Source: Desmonostoc muscorum LEGE 12446
GTDB taxonomy: Bacteria; Cyanobacteriota; Cyanobacteriia; Cyanobacteriales; Nostocaceae
NCBI RefSeq assembly: GCF_015207005.2
Contig: NZ_JADEXS020000002.1
Coordinates: 1 to 64,000, forward strand
Reading direction: 5' to 3'
DNA length: 64,000 bases
A program made the translations under genes and the position numbers. The notes beneath the pieces are model-generated. The model was given only the letters and a program-made list of their open reading frames with translations, did no database searches and had not been told where the DNA came from. Within the stretch, counting starts at the first letter, position 1; every line of letters begins with the position of its first letter. Of this stretch, positions 9,565 to 18,189 are shown piece after piece.

Positions 9565-9690
9565 CTCTGAATTTAGAGGTGTGCGTGACAAGCACCAAAT
9601 CATTGAGGAGCCGTGTGAAGTTAACGTTTCATGCACGGTTTTGTAGCCGAGTCAGGGGGGTGACTTCCTGGCTTAGGCATCCACTTACTA
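9565..9690 (+). ncRNA. 3' ribozyme domains (V and VI) of the second group II intron
   Basis: After the maturase stop, GAGCCGTG ... CACGGTTT (9608 onward) forms domain V with a stem around GAAGTTAACGTTTC. A following GTCAGGGGGGTGACTTCCTGGC segment fits domain VI. This marks the 3' end of the older, truncated intron near 9680-9690; the exact last base is not fixed. Confidence 0.6.
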
Positions 9691-9998
9691 ATATTTAGTT
9701 GTCCTGTCTAAGTTCTGGTTACACTACGATACTGGGTCTTCCAATGGTTCCAGGTGGGTAAGACCATAGGTTCCTGGCAGCGATCGCATAATTAGCTGAC
9801 CACCAATTTACGCAATTTCAGATCCAGCGAGAAATTGAAGTTGAGGGTATGGCATCACCACTGTTTGTACGGTTGATTGTCCTCGCCTATTTAACTGCTA
9901 AAGCGATCGCTGGTAGATATTCTTATTGACGAAAGACAAGCTGTCAAACTTGCTTCACTGAAGCATCTTTATACAAACAGTAAGGCAACCGTAACTCA
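9691..9998. other. Intergenic region with a 39-codon gene remnant
   Basis: A short open stretch at 9810-9929 on the plus strand (EIEVEGMASPLFVRL...) has coding-like character but no start of its own. It may be the C-terminus of a gene cut off by the intron. Two GCGATCGC octamers are present. Nothing else is recognised. Confidence 0.35.
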
Positions 9999-10850
9999 TT
10001 AGCTGTGCTTACTCCGTCGTTTAATTCCAGAAATTACGTGCAATCCCAAAGCAATGAAACTAATAAACAGCAACCCCATTGCACCTGCTAGGGGATTGCG
10101 GTCAATACCTGTTATCCAAACGGGAACTTGACCTGTGTATAATAACAAATCCCCTACATTGATAATGTAGTAGCCCCAAACTAAACCTGCGTGTAATCCA
10201 ATAGCAAATCCTAACTGCCCTTTACACAATTGCCTTGCCCACCCCAATGTTAGACCTAGCAGCAACAGCCCTGGAAAACTAGGTAAAGTCCGCAAAATTT
10301 CCGCCCAAGGTTTAATGAAATGTAAAACTGCATAAATGGTGCTGCTAGTCCATAAAGCCACTTTAAAACCATAATCAAATTGCAACTCATCTACCAGCCA
10401 GCCTCGAAACAGTAACTCCTCTGCTAACCCAACTCCCAAAGCCACAATCAATCCTTCTAATATAGTCTTGGGTAAAAATTGAGGAGTTTGTTGCCAAATT
10501 AACCAACCAAATCTGCCTTCTAAGAGAAACAGGCAGAAAAGGCTTATTAGTCCTAAACATAGACCCCTTAAAAGCGCTAACCCGTTCTGACGAGTTCGTA
10601 CTAAACCGTAATTTTCAAGCGGATGGGGAGAGGAATGAACTTTTTCCCCCCATAGTCGAAGAAGAAACACAAAATCGCCATACAACACGAGCATAGTAAT
10701 GATACTGACTGTGTTGCCAGTACCCCAAAGCCAGTAGATTGGTGCAGCAAAAGGTAGCCATAGCAGTAGTAAAGCCATCACAAATATACCCAGCCGCGCG
10801 GGTGCAGGATAGTGAGCAAAGCGGGCAAAATTCAAATTAGGTGCTGGCAT
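9999..10850 (-). CDS. CPBP family intramembrane glutamic protease
   Basis: 283-aa membrane protein with about eight hydrophobic segments and the CPBP (Abi/CAAX-type) catalytic motifs: EELLFRGWL (EExxxR), a following FxxxH-like YAVLHFI, and HAGLVWG. The family includes CAAX-prenyl proteases and bacteriocin-immunity proteins. In cyanobacteria most members are of unknown substrate. It sits immediately downstream of the ArsR-type repressor gene on the same strand (46 bases apart) and may be co-transcribed with it. A role in metal stress is only contextual. Confidence 0.85.
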   Translation of the reverse strand: MPAPNLNFARFAHYPAPARLGIFVMALLLLWLPFAAPIYWLWGTGNTVSIITMLVLYGDFVFLLRLWGEKVHSSPHPLENYGLVRTRQNGLALLRGLCLGLISLFCLFLLEGRFGWLIWQQTPQFLPKTILEGLIVALGVGLAEELLFRGWLVDELQFDYGFKVALWTSSTIYAVLHFIKPWAEILRTLPSFPGLLLLGLTLGWARQLCKGQLGFAIGLHAGLVWGYYIINVGDLLLYTGQVPVWITGIDRNPLAGAMGLLFISFIALGLHVISGIKRRSKHS

Positions 10851-10896
10851 GGGATCAATTCACTAAGGCAACCTATATTTAACTTAAGGTGAAAAC

Positions 10897-11301
10897 CTAA
10901 ACACTTGGTTCATTCAAATTTTCTACTAAAGAGCGATATAAGTTGATCGCGTGACTGTCAGCTAGAGTGTAATAAACATTCCGACCTTCTCGACGATAGT
11001 TGACTAAACGCATGACTTTCAATAACCGTAGTTGATGGCAAACGGCTGATTCCGTCATTTTCGTCAATGCTGCTAGATCGCAAACACACAACTCCTGATT
11101 TACTAAAGCCGAGAAAAGACGTAGGCGGTTCGGATCTGCCAGTATCCCAAAGATTTCTGCCATTTGCTGTGCTTTATCTGTAGCCAAGATTTGTGCCTGA
11201 GTTGAGCGTACATTATCTAGATGTACCAAATGTGTCTCACAGGTCGGTGCATCAGAACTTTGAAGTAAGTCCAAATCCTGCTTTTTCTTGTGTTTATTCA
11301 T
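10897..11301 (-). CDS. aztR: ArsR/SmtB family metal-sensing repressor (AztR/ZiaR-like)
   Basis: 134-aa winged-helix repressor of the SmtB/ArsR family that leaves its operator on binding metal. The alpha-3 helix carries ELCVCDLA, a CxC pair typical of the alpha-3N thiolate sites in ZiaR, AztR and BxmR. The N-terminal arm holds a Cys and a His (CETHLVH). The C-terminal alpha-5 site is imperfect: in D-x-H-x10-H-x2-E the second His is Asn (DSH ... VENLNE), which points to alpha-3N sensing. It is divergent from the P1B-ATPase gene across an operator-bearing gap, the layout of cyanobacterial aztR-aztA and ziaR-ziaA. The symbol is by layout and motif, not proof. Confidence 0.85.
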   Translation of the reverse strand: MNKHKKKQDLDLLQSSDAPTCETHLVHLDNVRSTQAQILATDKAQQMAEIFGILADPNRLRLFSALVNQELCVCDLAALTKMTESAVCHQLRLLKVMRLVNYRREGRNVYYTLADSHAINLYRSLVENLNEPSV

Positions 11302-11354
11302 ACTAAGTTTTATTTGTAATGGTTATCAATCTCAATAATAACTAAAATTTTAAC

Positions 11355-11379
11355 AACTGTACAGTTGAATAGTTATTCA
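11355..11379. promoter_or_regulatory. SmtB/AztR-type operator between repressor and ATPase genes
   Basis: TGAATAGTTATTCA (11366-11379) matches the imperfect 12-2-12-type inverted repeat bound by SmtB-family repressors. It overlaps a perfect palindrome CAACTGTACAGTTG (11355-11368). It lies 54 bases upstream of the repressor start and about 260 bases upstream of the ATPase. Confidence 0.75.
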
Positions 11380-11637
11380 ATAGTTGTATTAGAATATTGG
11401 CAGTTCACTCTGTTGCTTTTGCTATCAAGCTGCCATTAGCGATCGCGGTTTTAGCAGACACGGGAACTTCCTTATTAGTGATCGCGAATGGAATGCGGCT
11501 GTTTAGAAGCAAGGTTTTTGAGGATTAATATTAGCGAGCGATGCTGCAAAGCAGCCGCTACGCGAACGCGATAATTCAAGATAAAACCGAGGGAATGAAC
11601 ACTTCTTAGTCAAAATTGAGACAATACTTACAAAACT

Positions 11638-13641
11638 ATGAAAAAAACAACAAATTCTCAAGATTCCGGCAGTTGCAGTTGCCAAAGTGACCACAACCAT
11701 AATGGGAATCATAACCACGACGACGCTCATGATGGCGACCATGATCACGACCACGACCATGACCACAGTCATGGAGATGGGGAATTTAACCTAAAAAAAG
11801 AAGTGACTCCTATTATTTTGGTTGTCATTTTATTTATTGTTGGTTTTATTTTTGAAAAACAACTACACAACACACCCTACTCTATCGGTGAATATTTGGT
11901 TTTCATTCCTGCTTATTTATTAAGTGGCTGGGGGGTTTTAACTACTGCTGGTCGCAATATTCTGCGTGGCAAAGTGTTTGATGAGAATTTCTTAATGACT
12001 GTGGCAACATTGGGGGCTTTCGCTATTGACAAGCTTCCAGAAGCCGTAGCAGTTATGTTGTTTTTTAGAATAGGAGAGTTATTTCAGGAGTATGCCGTTG
12101 GTAATTCTCGCAGGTCGATAAAATCTCTTTTAGAAGTTCGCCCTGATTATGCCAATCTTAAAGTCAACGGTGAAGTCAAAAAAGTATCTCCAGAACAAGT
12201 AACAGTAGGGGACATCATCATTGTCAAGCCAGGAGAAAAAATTCCTTTAGACGGTGAGATTCTAGAAGGGAATTCTCAACTTGATACCTCTGCATTAACT
12301 GGAGAATCTGTTCCGCGAACAGTGCAAGTAGGAGAAACTGTTTTAGCAGGCATGATTAACCAGACAGGTGTGATCACTATCAAAGTCACAAAACTGTTTG
12401 GTGAATCTTCAATATCTAAGATTTTAGAACTTGTACAGAATGCCAGCAGTAAAAAAGCTGAAACGCAGAAATTTATTACCAAATTTGCTAAAATATATAC
12501 ACCCTTTGTAGTTTTTGGATCACTAGCAGTTGCGATACTTCCTCCTTTATTTATTCCTGGTGCAACTCGTTTAGAATGGATTTACCGTGCCCTCGTACTA
12601 TTAGTTATTTCCTGCCCTTGCGGACTGGTTATTAGTATTCCTCTAGGGTATTTTGGAGGCGTTGGTGGTGCTGCTAAACGTGGAATTTTAGTTAAAGGCT
12701 CTACGTATTTAGATGCGCTTGCAGCAGTTAAAACGGTGGTGTTTGATAAAACAGGAACACTAACTAAAGGTGTTTTCAAAGTAACGCAAATCGTGCCAGA
12801 CAATGGTTTTTCAAAAAGCGAATTATTAGCTATGGCTGCTAAAGTAGAGTCACACTCAAATCACCCTGTGGCTCAATCAATTCGAGCAGCTTACGAAAAC
12901 AAGATTGATGAATCTGAGGTTGAAGATTACGAAGAAATTGCGGGTCATGGTATTAAAGCAAAGGTGAAAGGGCGAGTCGTACTGGCAGGAAATGACCGCC
13001 TATTGCATAGAGAAAATATCGCTCATGCTGTTTGCAATGTGGACGGTACGGTTGTTCATCTTGCTGTAGATAATATCTACGCGGGATACATTTTAATTGC
13101 GGATGAAATTAAAGAGGATGCAGCACAAGCGATTTCTGCTTTGAAGAAATTGGGAGTAGAAAAAATAGTGATGTTGACAGGGGATAATCAAGCTATTGCC
13201 TCCCGCGTTGCTCAACAAATCGGTTTAGATTATTACGAAGCGGAGCTATTACCAGAAGATAAGGTGAATGCAATTGAAAAAATTCTTAGTAAAACTCCAA
13301 AAAACAGTAAAGTTGCCTTTGTAGGAGACGGGATCAATGATGCTCCAGTAATTGCCAGAGCAGATGTAGGTATGGCGATGGGTGGATTAGGTTCTGATGC
13401 AGCAATTGAAACAGCAGATGTAGTTATCATGACAGATAAACCATCAAAAGTAGCCGAAGCAATAAAAATTGGTAGAAAGACCCATCAAATTGTTTGGCAG
13501 AATATTATTTTGGCGATGGCTATTAAAGGTCTATTTATCGCTTTAGGGGCTTTTGGAGTAGCAACGCTGTGGGAAGCAGTTTTTGCTGATGTGGGTGTAG
13601 CTTTGTTAGCGATTTTTAATGCTACGAGAGTGCTGAAATAG
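11638..13641 (+). CDS. aztA: P1B-type Zn/Cd/Pb-exporting ATPase with His-rich N-terminus
   Basis: 667-aa heavy-metal ATPase that pumps divalent soft metals out of the cytoplasm. The N-terminus has a CSC pair and a long His/Asp tract (residues about 18-48) instead of a full CxxC ferredoxin-like domain. The core has TGES (actuator), CPCGL in the metal-transport helix, DKTGT (phosphorylation), a SNHP-type HP motif and GDGINDAP. The CPC with no Cu-type N-terminal CxxC repeats favours a Zn/Cd/Pb subtype. It is divergent from the aztR-like gene with a matching operator between, so metal-induced expression is expected. A zinc-ribbon gene follows 59 bases later. Confidence 0.9.
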   Translation: MKKTTNSQDSGSCSCQSDHNHNGNHNHDDAHDGDHDHDHDHDHSHGDGEFNLKKEVTPIILVVILFIVGFIFEKQLHNTPYSIGEYLVFIPAYLLSGWGVLTTAGRNILRGKVFDENFLMTVATLGAFAIDKLPEAVAVMLFFRIGELFQEYAVGNSRRSIKSLLEVRPDYANLKVNGEVKKVSPEQVTVGDIIIVKPGEKIPLDGEILEGNSQLDTSALTGESVPRTVQVGETVLAGMINQTGVITIKVTKLFGESSISKILELVQNASSKKAETQKFITKFAKIYTPFVVFGSLAVAILPPLFIPGATRLEWIYRALVLLVISCPCGLVISIPLGYFGGVGGAAKRGILVKGSTYLDALAAVKTVVFDKTGTLTKGVFKVTQIVPDNGFSKSELLAMAAKVESHSNHPVAQSIRAAYENKIDESEVEDYEEIAGHGIKAKVKGRVVLAGNDRLLHRENIAHAVCNVDGTVVHLAVDNIYAGYILIADEIKEDAAQAISALKKLGVEKIVMLTGDNQAIASRVAQQIGLDYYEAELLPEDKVNAIEKILSKTPKNSKVAFVGDGINDAPVIARADVGMAMGGLGSDAAIETADVVIMTDKPSKVAEAIKIGRKTHQIVWQNIILAMAIKGLFIALGAFGVATLWEAVFADVGVALLAIFNATRVLK

Positions 13642-13700
13642 AAAGCTGAAATACCTAAATTTGTCAAAATATATCTTTTTATTTTAGGGAGAGTACAAGT

Positions 13701-14018
13701 ATGTTTTGTCCTGTCTGCAACGTTGAACTTAGAATGTCAAACCGCCAGGGAGTTGAAATTGATTACTGCCCTCAATGTCGGGGAATTTGGCTAGACCGTG
13801 GTGAGCTTGAAAAGTTAATTGAGCGCTCTACAGAAATTCCTTTTGAAGATGAGAGATATACAGATAAACACCAACGTAAAGATGAGTATCGAGAAGGAAG
13901 TCATGGAGAAGGATATCGAGAACGTAAAGATGAGTATCGAGAAGGAAGTCATGGAGAAGGATATCGAGGGGAAAAAAGACGCAAAAAATCATTTTTGGGA
14001 GAACTATTTGATTTTTGA
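13701..14018 (+). CDS. Small zinc-ribbon (TFIIB-type) protein with a repeated tail
   Basis: 105-aa protein. Residues 1-40 form a zinc ribbon of the zf-TFIIB type (CPVC ... DYCPQCRGIWLDRGELEKL), common in bacteria and of unknown function. The C-terminal half is highly charged and contains two exact copies of a 16-residue unit (RKDEYREGSHGEGYRE/G). It lies 59 bases downstream of the ATPase on the same strand, so it is likely co-transcribed and possibly a zinc-binding accessory. A second open frame in another phase over the same repeat is an artefact of the repeat. Confidence 0.8.
   Translation: MFCPVCNVELRMSNRQGVEIDYCPQCRGIWLDRGELEKLIERSTEIPFEDERYTDKHQRKDEYREGSHGEGYRERKDEYREGSHGEGYRGEKRRKKSFLGELFDF
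13875..13970 (+). repeat. 48-bp tandem duplication within the zinc-ribbon gene
   Basis: Two adjacent 48-bp units (13875-13922 and 13923-13970) are identical except for the last two bases. Because 48 is divisible by three, the duplication keeps the frame and doubles a charged, His-containing peptide. Confidence 0.9.
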
Positions 14019-14346
14019 TTTACTATCCATCTGAGATTTGATTGGTGTCGTTGGGTTTTAGCTACGTATTTTCGGATTAATTAACAATCTGCTTAAATTC
14101 TAGTTGCTGAATATGTGTTTTGCGTATGTAACTAAAACCCAAAAGACACTATAAATTTACAAATTTGTATGTTGTTGAGATAGATGAGATAGGTGACAGC
14201 AAATTATACAGAAACTAAAGTAAATTTTTTAGTTAATTTAAATTTTCTTATATATTTAAATTTATACTCTTCAAATATATTCCATTGCTTTAATTTTCGT
14301 TTATCCTCAATTTTTAAATTAGAAGCTTTGAATGTAAAAAATAAAG
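14019..14346. other. AT-rich intergenic region, nothing recognised
   Basis: Strongly AT-rich spacer between the zinc-ribbon gene and the CDF transporter. No coding sequence with family resemblance is seen. Confidence 0.4.
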
Positions 14347-15021
14347 ATGAATTTTACCAACCTAAAATTGCAATATTCCCACCATTCCTACACCAAAACT
14401 GTAGATGATACGCAAAAGTTAAATTTACTTTGGGTAATTTTAGGGCTGCGGAGTAGCCTATTTTTAATAGAATTAGGAGTTGGACTTTGGGGAGGTAGCC
14501 TGTCACTTTTAGCAGGTTCGGGACACCTATTCTCCGATGTTGTGACTTTGGGATTGACAGTGTTAGTAGTTTGGTTAACAGAGCGTCAATCTTCAGGTGA
14601 AACGAATTTTAAGTACCAGCAAATAGAAGCTTGGATAGGGTTACTAAATGGGGTGAGTTTAGTAACTTTAGCTGGTTTCATTGCTTTAGAAGCTGTGGAA
14701 CGTCTTCAAAATCCTCAATCTGTATCAGGCTTACCCATGCTGGCTGTAGCTACCTTGAGCATAGTAATTAACGGCTTAACTATCCAACCATTGCACAAAC
14801 ATAGTCATCATAATTTAAATCTGCGGGGAGTTTTCTTACATGGGATTGCTGATGCTGGCAGTTCTATTGGTGTAATTCTGGCTGCTGGTTGTGTTTATTT
14901 TTTTAATTGGCTATGGGCAGATGCAGTAGCTAGTTTACTAGTTGCCTTGTTTTTGAGCATCAGTGCTATTTCTCTAATTCGAGATAGTCTGAGGCAGTTT
15001 CAACTTACTTGCAAGCTATGA
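14347..15021 (+). CDS. Cation diffusion facilitator (CDF) metal transporter, short form
   Basis: 224-aa member of the CDF (CzcD/ZitB) family, proton-driven exporters of Zn, Co or Cd. The two metal-site HxxxD pairs are visible: GHLFSD in TM2 and HGIAD in TM5. A His-containing loop (KHSHHN) separates TM4 and TM5. Six hydrophobic segments are present, but the protein ends about 20 residues after TM6, so the usual cytoplasmic C-terminal dimerisation domain is absent. Short CDFs exist, so this need not be a truncation. It sits in the metal-resistance cluster. Confidence 0.87.
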   Translation: MNFTNLKLQYSHHSYTKTVDDTQKLNLLWVILGLRSSLFLIELGVGLWGGSLSLLAGSGHLFSDVVTLGLTVLVVWLTERQSSGETNFKYQQIEAWIGLLNGVSLVTLAGFIALEAVERLQNPQSVSGLPMLAVATLSIVINGLTIQPLHKHSHHNLNLRGVFLHGIADAGSSIGVILAAGCVYFFNWLWADAVASLLVALFLSISAISLIRDSLRQFQLTCKL

Positions 15022-15133
15022 CGTTCGCTTCAGTTTGACACCTTGTCTCTTGACAGAAGCGATCGCTGTAGTTAAGAATTCGACTACCAGCTGCCATGCA
15101 CCACAATGTCACACCAATCAAAGATTAATATAA

Positions 15134-16523
15134 CCCTCTTTTGTCACTCTCGCCAAAGTATAATTAAGTGCGATCGCAAAAAACTAAGACATAGAGTATG
15201 GTTGAGCCTCGCCCAGCTGCACCTACAGTAAAATTTGTGGACGAATACTGCCAGTTATATCAAAAACTATTTCCAGAAGTGAGAAGCTTTGAAGCTTTTA
15301 AGTACCTACATATGGGATGTGTTTCTGATATAAAACGTAAAACTCTACCGGAAATAGCGAAAATTGTCGGGTTAGATAATCATCAAAAATTACATCATTT
15401 TTTAGCAGAATCACCGTGGGATGTCAAAGAATTAAGGAGGCAAAGGTTAGAATTAATATTATATATACTCCAAGGTCGCCCAATCATACTAATCATTGAT
15501 GAGACAGGTGATAAGAAAAAAGGAAATAAGACTGATTATGTGAAACGACAGTACATTGGAAATTTAGGTAAAACAGATAATGGTATTGTGGCAGTCACGG
15601 CATATGCAGTTTTATCTGGAATGACGTTTCCTCTAATATTTGAAGTATATAAACCAAGGGAAAGACTACAACCAGGAGAAAAATATTTAACTAAACCTGA
15701 AATCGCCGGAGCAATGATTAGAAAATTGCGGTCAATGGGGTTTAGATTCAATCTTGTCCTGGCGGATAGCTTATATGGTGAAAGTGGTAAAAATTTTTTA
15801 AGCGTATTAAATGAATTAGAGCTTAATTTTATTGTAGCGATTCGCTCAAACCATAGAGCATGGGGAATTACAGGCTCGAAAATCAAATATTCAAACTGGC
15901 AAAGATTCCGGCGTGTTTTTTCAGATTTAAGTTCAGAAAATAGATATATTAGAGAGATAATATGTGGCAAAAAATCCGAAGTCAGGTATTGGCAAATAAC
16001 AACGGATATTGAAGTTCTTCCCAAAAACACGACTTGGTATGTCATGAGTAAATATCCAGACATTACTCCAAGAGACGTGGGCAATTTTTATGGTTTAAGA
16101 ACTTGGGTAGAATATGGGTTAAAACAAAGTAAAAATGAATTAGGGTGGGCAGATTTTCGCCTAACTCATTATTCACAAATAGAGAAGTGGTGGGAAATTG
16201 TTTTTAGTGCTTATCTTTTGGTTAGTCTTCATTCCGAACAATTACTTAAATTTCCCCCACAATCTGAATCCAATTTCTCATCGCATCCCTGGTGGGATAA
16301 GGGGAATGGTTGGAATAATATTCTTAATAACCTCCGTTTAATAATTCAACCTTTCGTACTGTTTAATTTAATTAAACCTTGGCTAATAGTCTTTAAAATT
16401 CCTCAGTTATCTGATGGCTTTTGTACGCTTCAAAGGATTGTCAATAGTCTTACTTATTCAATTTTTCAGAATTTCAGTAACCCTAATTTATATTTTTCCT
16501 CTGCCTAGAGTGACAAAAGAGGG
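15134..16523 (+). mobile_element. IS701-like insertion sequence, intact ends
   Basis: A 1390-bp element bounded by perfect 17-bp inverted repeats CCCTCTTTTGTCACTCT (15134-15150; reverse at 16507-16523). It is flanked by a 4-bp direct repeat ATAA (15130-15133 and 16524-16527), as expected for the target duplication of this family. It contains one transposase gene and has landed just inside or just upstream of the next gene. Confidence 0.9.
15198..16508 (+). CDS. IS701-like DDE transposase
   Basis: 436-aa transposase. The DDE residues can be placed at IIDETGDKKKG (first D), LVLADSLYGES (second D) and GLRTWVEYGLKQSKNELGWADF (E, with the following K-x-E-L-G context of IS4/IS701-type enzymes). 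The N-terminus begins with a family-typical region (VRSFEAFKYLHMGCVSD). The gene fills the element between two perfect inverted repeats and has no frameshift, so it is probably active. Confidence 0.9.
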   Translation: MVEPRPAAPTVKFVDEYCQLYQKLFPEVRSFEAFKYLHMGCVSDIKRKTLPEIAKIVGLDNHQKLHHFLAESPWDVKELRRQRLELILYILQGRPIILIIDETGDKKKGNKTDYVKRQYIGNLGKTDNGIVAVTAYAVLSGMTFPLIFEVYKPRERLQPGEKYLTKPEIAGAMIRKLRSMGFRFNLVLADSLYGESGKNFLSVLNELELNFIVAIRSNHRAWGITGSKIKYSNWQRFRRVFSDLSSENRYIREIICGKKSEVRYWQITTDIEVLPKNTTWYVMSKYPDITPRDVGNFYGLRTWVEYGLKQSKNELGWADFRLTHYSQIEKWWEIVFSAYLLVSLHSEQLLKFPPQSESNFSSHPWWDKGNGWNNILNNLRLIIQPFVLFNLIKPWLIVFKIPQLSDGFCTLQRIVNSLTYSIFQNFSNPNLYFSSA

Positions 16524-16532
16524 ATAAGCTTG

Positions 16533-17117
16533 ATGGAAGCGGTATTTCTCTCACTGCTTGTCACCCCAGTGTTAGCACATAAAATTCAACTATCGGGGGA
16601 TGTGGCTGGTACTTGGCACGTTGAACCAAATCACAGTCCCCAAGCAGGAGAAACAGCGAGAGTCTGGGTTGCACTCACCCGCAAGGGAGGGAAAATCTTG
16701 CCAGTGTCGGAGGCGAATTGCCAAATGGCTGTCTACTCTCAACCCCGTAAACAGAAAGATTCGCCTGTATTACAGCCTACGGTGCAAGCGATTTCAGTTG
16801 AGAGATATCAGGGTATTCCTGGTGCAGATGTTGTTTTTCCTAAAACAGGAGCTTATCAGTTAGAGTTAGCTTGCACTCCCAAAGTCGAAAGTAATTTTAA
16901 ACCCTTCCAGATGCAGTATGAGGTAATAGTAGCTAGTGGTGTAGCAGCATCGACACCAGCACCAGTTACAAGTTCTCAAAAAACTGAGCAAGAATTACCA
17001 TCAACTCAGTCAGCCAAGTCTGGGAATCAATGGTTTACTGGAGCTATGGCGATCAGTGTCATTATTGCAGGTTTGGGAACCTTTTGGTGGATGAAGCAAA
17101 GGGTGAAAGTCAAATAA
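16533..17117 (+). CDS. Exported membrane-anchored protein of unknown function, start disturbed by an IS
   Basis: About 194 aa from the ATG at 16533. It has a hydrophobic leader ending in VLAHKIQ, a beta-rich middle resembling small periplasmic Ig-like or metal-cluster accessory domains, a Thr/Ser/Pro linker and a C-terminal transmembrane helix with a basic tail. If the IS and one ATAA copy are removed, the frame continues upstream to an ATG at 15106 (MSHQSKINIS...), so the element may have displaced the original start. A promoter inside the IS or the remaining ATG could still drive it. Function unknown; context suggests metal handling. Confidence 0.65.
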   Translation: MEAVFLSLLVTPVLAHKIQLSGDVAGTWHVEPNHSPQAGETARVWVALTRKGGKILPVSEANCQMAVYSQPRKQKDSPVLQPTVQAISVERYQGIPGADVVFPKTGAYQLELACTPKVESNFKPFQMQYEVIVASGVAASTPAPVTSSQKTEQELPSTQSAKSGNQWFTGAMAISVIIAGLGTFWWMKQRVKVK

Positions 17118-17136
17118 CTGCTACAAGCGTTCAAAA

Positions 17137-18141
17137 TTAAGGAGCATCAGCCAGATAGCTGTGTGAGTTAACCCCATATCTTCGTAGAAGTGTGAGAGCT
17201 TGTTGTTGCACTTGTCGCACTCGTTCCCGACAAATGCCCATACGTTGACTAATCTGTACCAGAGTAAGTTCGTGTTCACCTGATAAACCAAAGCGCAAGA
17301 TTAATACTTCCTTTTGCTGGGGAGTCAGCTTTGCTAATAGGTTGTGAATGTCTTGATAGAGTAATTCCCGCTCCGCGTAGCGTTCGGGAGATATTCCATC
17401 ATCCTCCAGCATATCTTGCAATTGAGTATCCTGCTCAGGCCCAATTCGCATATCTAAGGAAACAGGTTGACGAGCAAACTGCAAACATTCTCGAATCTGA
17501 CTGGGTTCCAGATTAAGCGCTTGGGCGATTTCAGTCACGTCGGCAGTGTAACCAAGCTTTTGAGATAACTCTCGTTGAACACGCTTAATTTTGTTCAGCT
17601 TATCAGCCATGTGAATGGGTAAACGAATGGTGCGGGATTGTTGTGCAATCGCTCGTGTAATTTCCTGACGAATCCACCAGTAAGCATAAGTAGAAAACTT
17701 GTATCCAAGAGTTGGATCAAATTTATCTACCCCTCGTTCTAGCCCCAATGTACCTTCTTGAATTAAATCTAGAAACTCAATATTGCGTTTCTGGTATTTT
17801 TTAGCAATAGACACCACCAGCCGCAGATTAGCCTGAATCATCTTCTGCTTGGCAATTTGTCCTTGACTTAGTTGTTGCAGCAGCACATCTTCTTTCAATT
17901 GCATCTTGTCAGCCCATTCTTGCAGAGTGGGTTCACGCTGTAATTTTTCAGATACTTCTTCCTTCGCAGTAATAATTGCCATCATTTGCTGAACTTGTTT
18001 AGCAAAAAAAATTTCTTGCTCATGGGTTAACAGAGGTACACGTCCAATTTGACGAAGATAGATACGCACTGTATCTGCTGTAGATGAAAATTCGTTATTC
18101 TTGCTCTTAACTTTAGTTAATTGGGATGCTGAGTTAGGCAT
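17137..18141 (-). CDS. Group 2 RNA polymerase sigma-70 factor (SigB/SigC-like)
   Basis: About 334 aa from the ATG at 18141 (MPNSASQ), which has GGAGG 11 bases upstream; in-frame ATGs at 18159 and 18189 would add 6 or 16 residues. Region 1.2 (DTVRIYLRQIGRVPLL), region 2 (DLIQEGTLGLERGVDKFDP, YAYWWIRQEITRAI), region 3 and region 4.2 helix-turn-helix (TLVQISQRMGICRERVRQVQQQAL) are all present, and region 1.1 is absent. This is the form of cyanobacterial group 2 sigma factors, which redirect RNA polymerase under stress. Being plasmid-borne beside metal-efflux genes, it may help express them, but that is only contextual. Confidence 0.9.
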   Translation of the reverse strand: MPNSASQLTKVKSKNNEFSSTADTVRIYLRQIGRVPLLTHEQEIFFAKQVQQMMAIITAKEEVSEKLQREPTLQEWADKMQLKEDVLLQQLSQGQIAKQKMIQANLRLVVSIAKKYQKRNIEFLDLIQEGTLGLERGVDKFDPTLGYKFSTYAYWWIRQEITRAIAQQSRTIRLPIHMADKLNKIKRVQRELSQKLGYTADVTEIAQALNLEPSQIRECLQFARQPVSLDMRIGPEQDTQLQDMLEDDGISPERYAERELLYQDIHNLLAKLTPQQKEVLILRFGLSGEHELTLVQISQRMGICRERVRQVQQQALTLLRRYGVNSHSYLADAP

Positions 18142-18189
18142 GAATAGGTTAGCCTCCATTGAATAAATCTTGAATAAACAAATGTTCAA

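Noticed and set aside
11503..11772. Minus-strand frame rich in Val and Met
   Set aside because: It is the complement of the His/Asp tract of the ATPase gene and is low-complexity.
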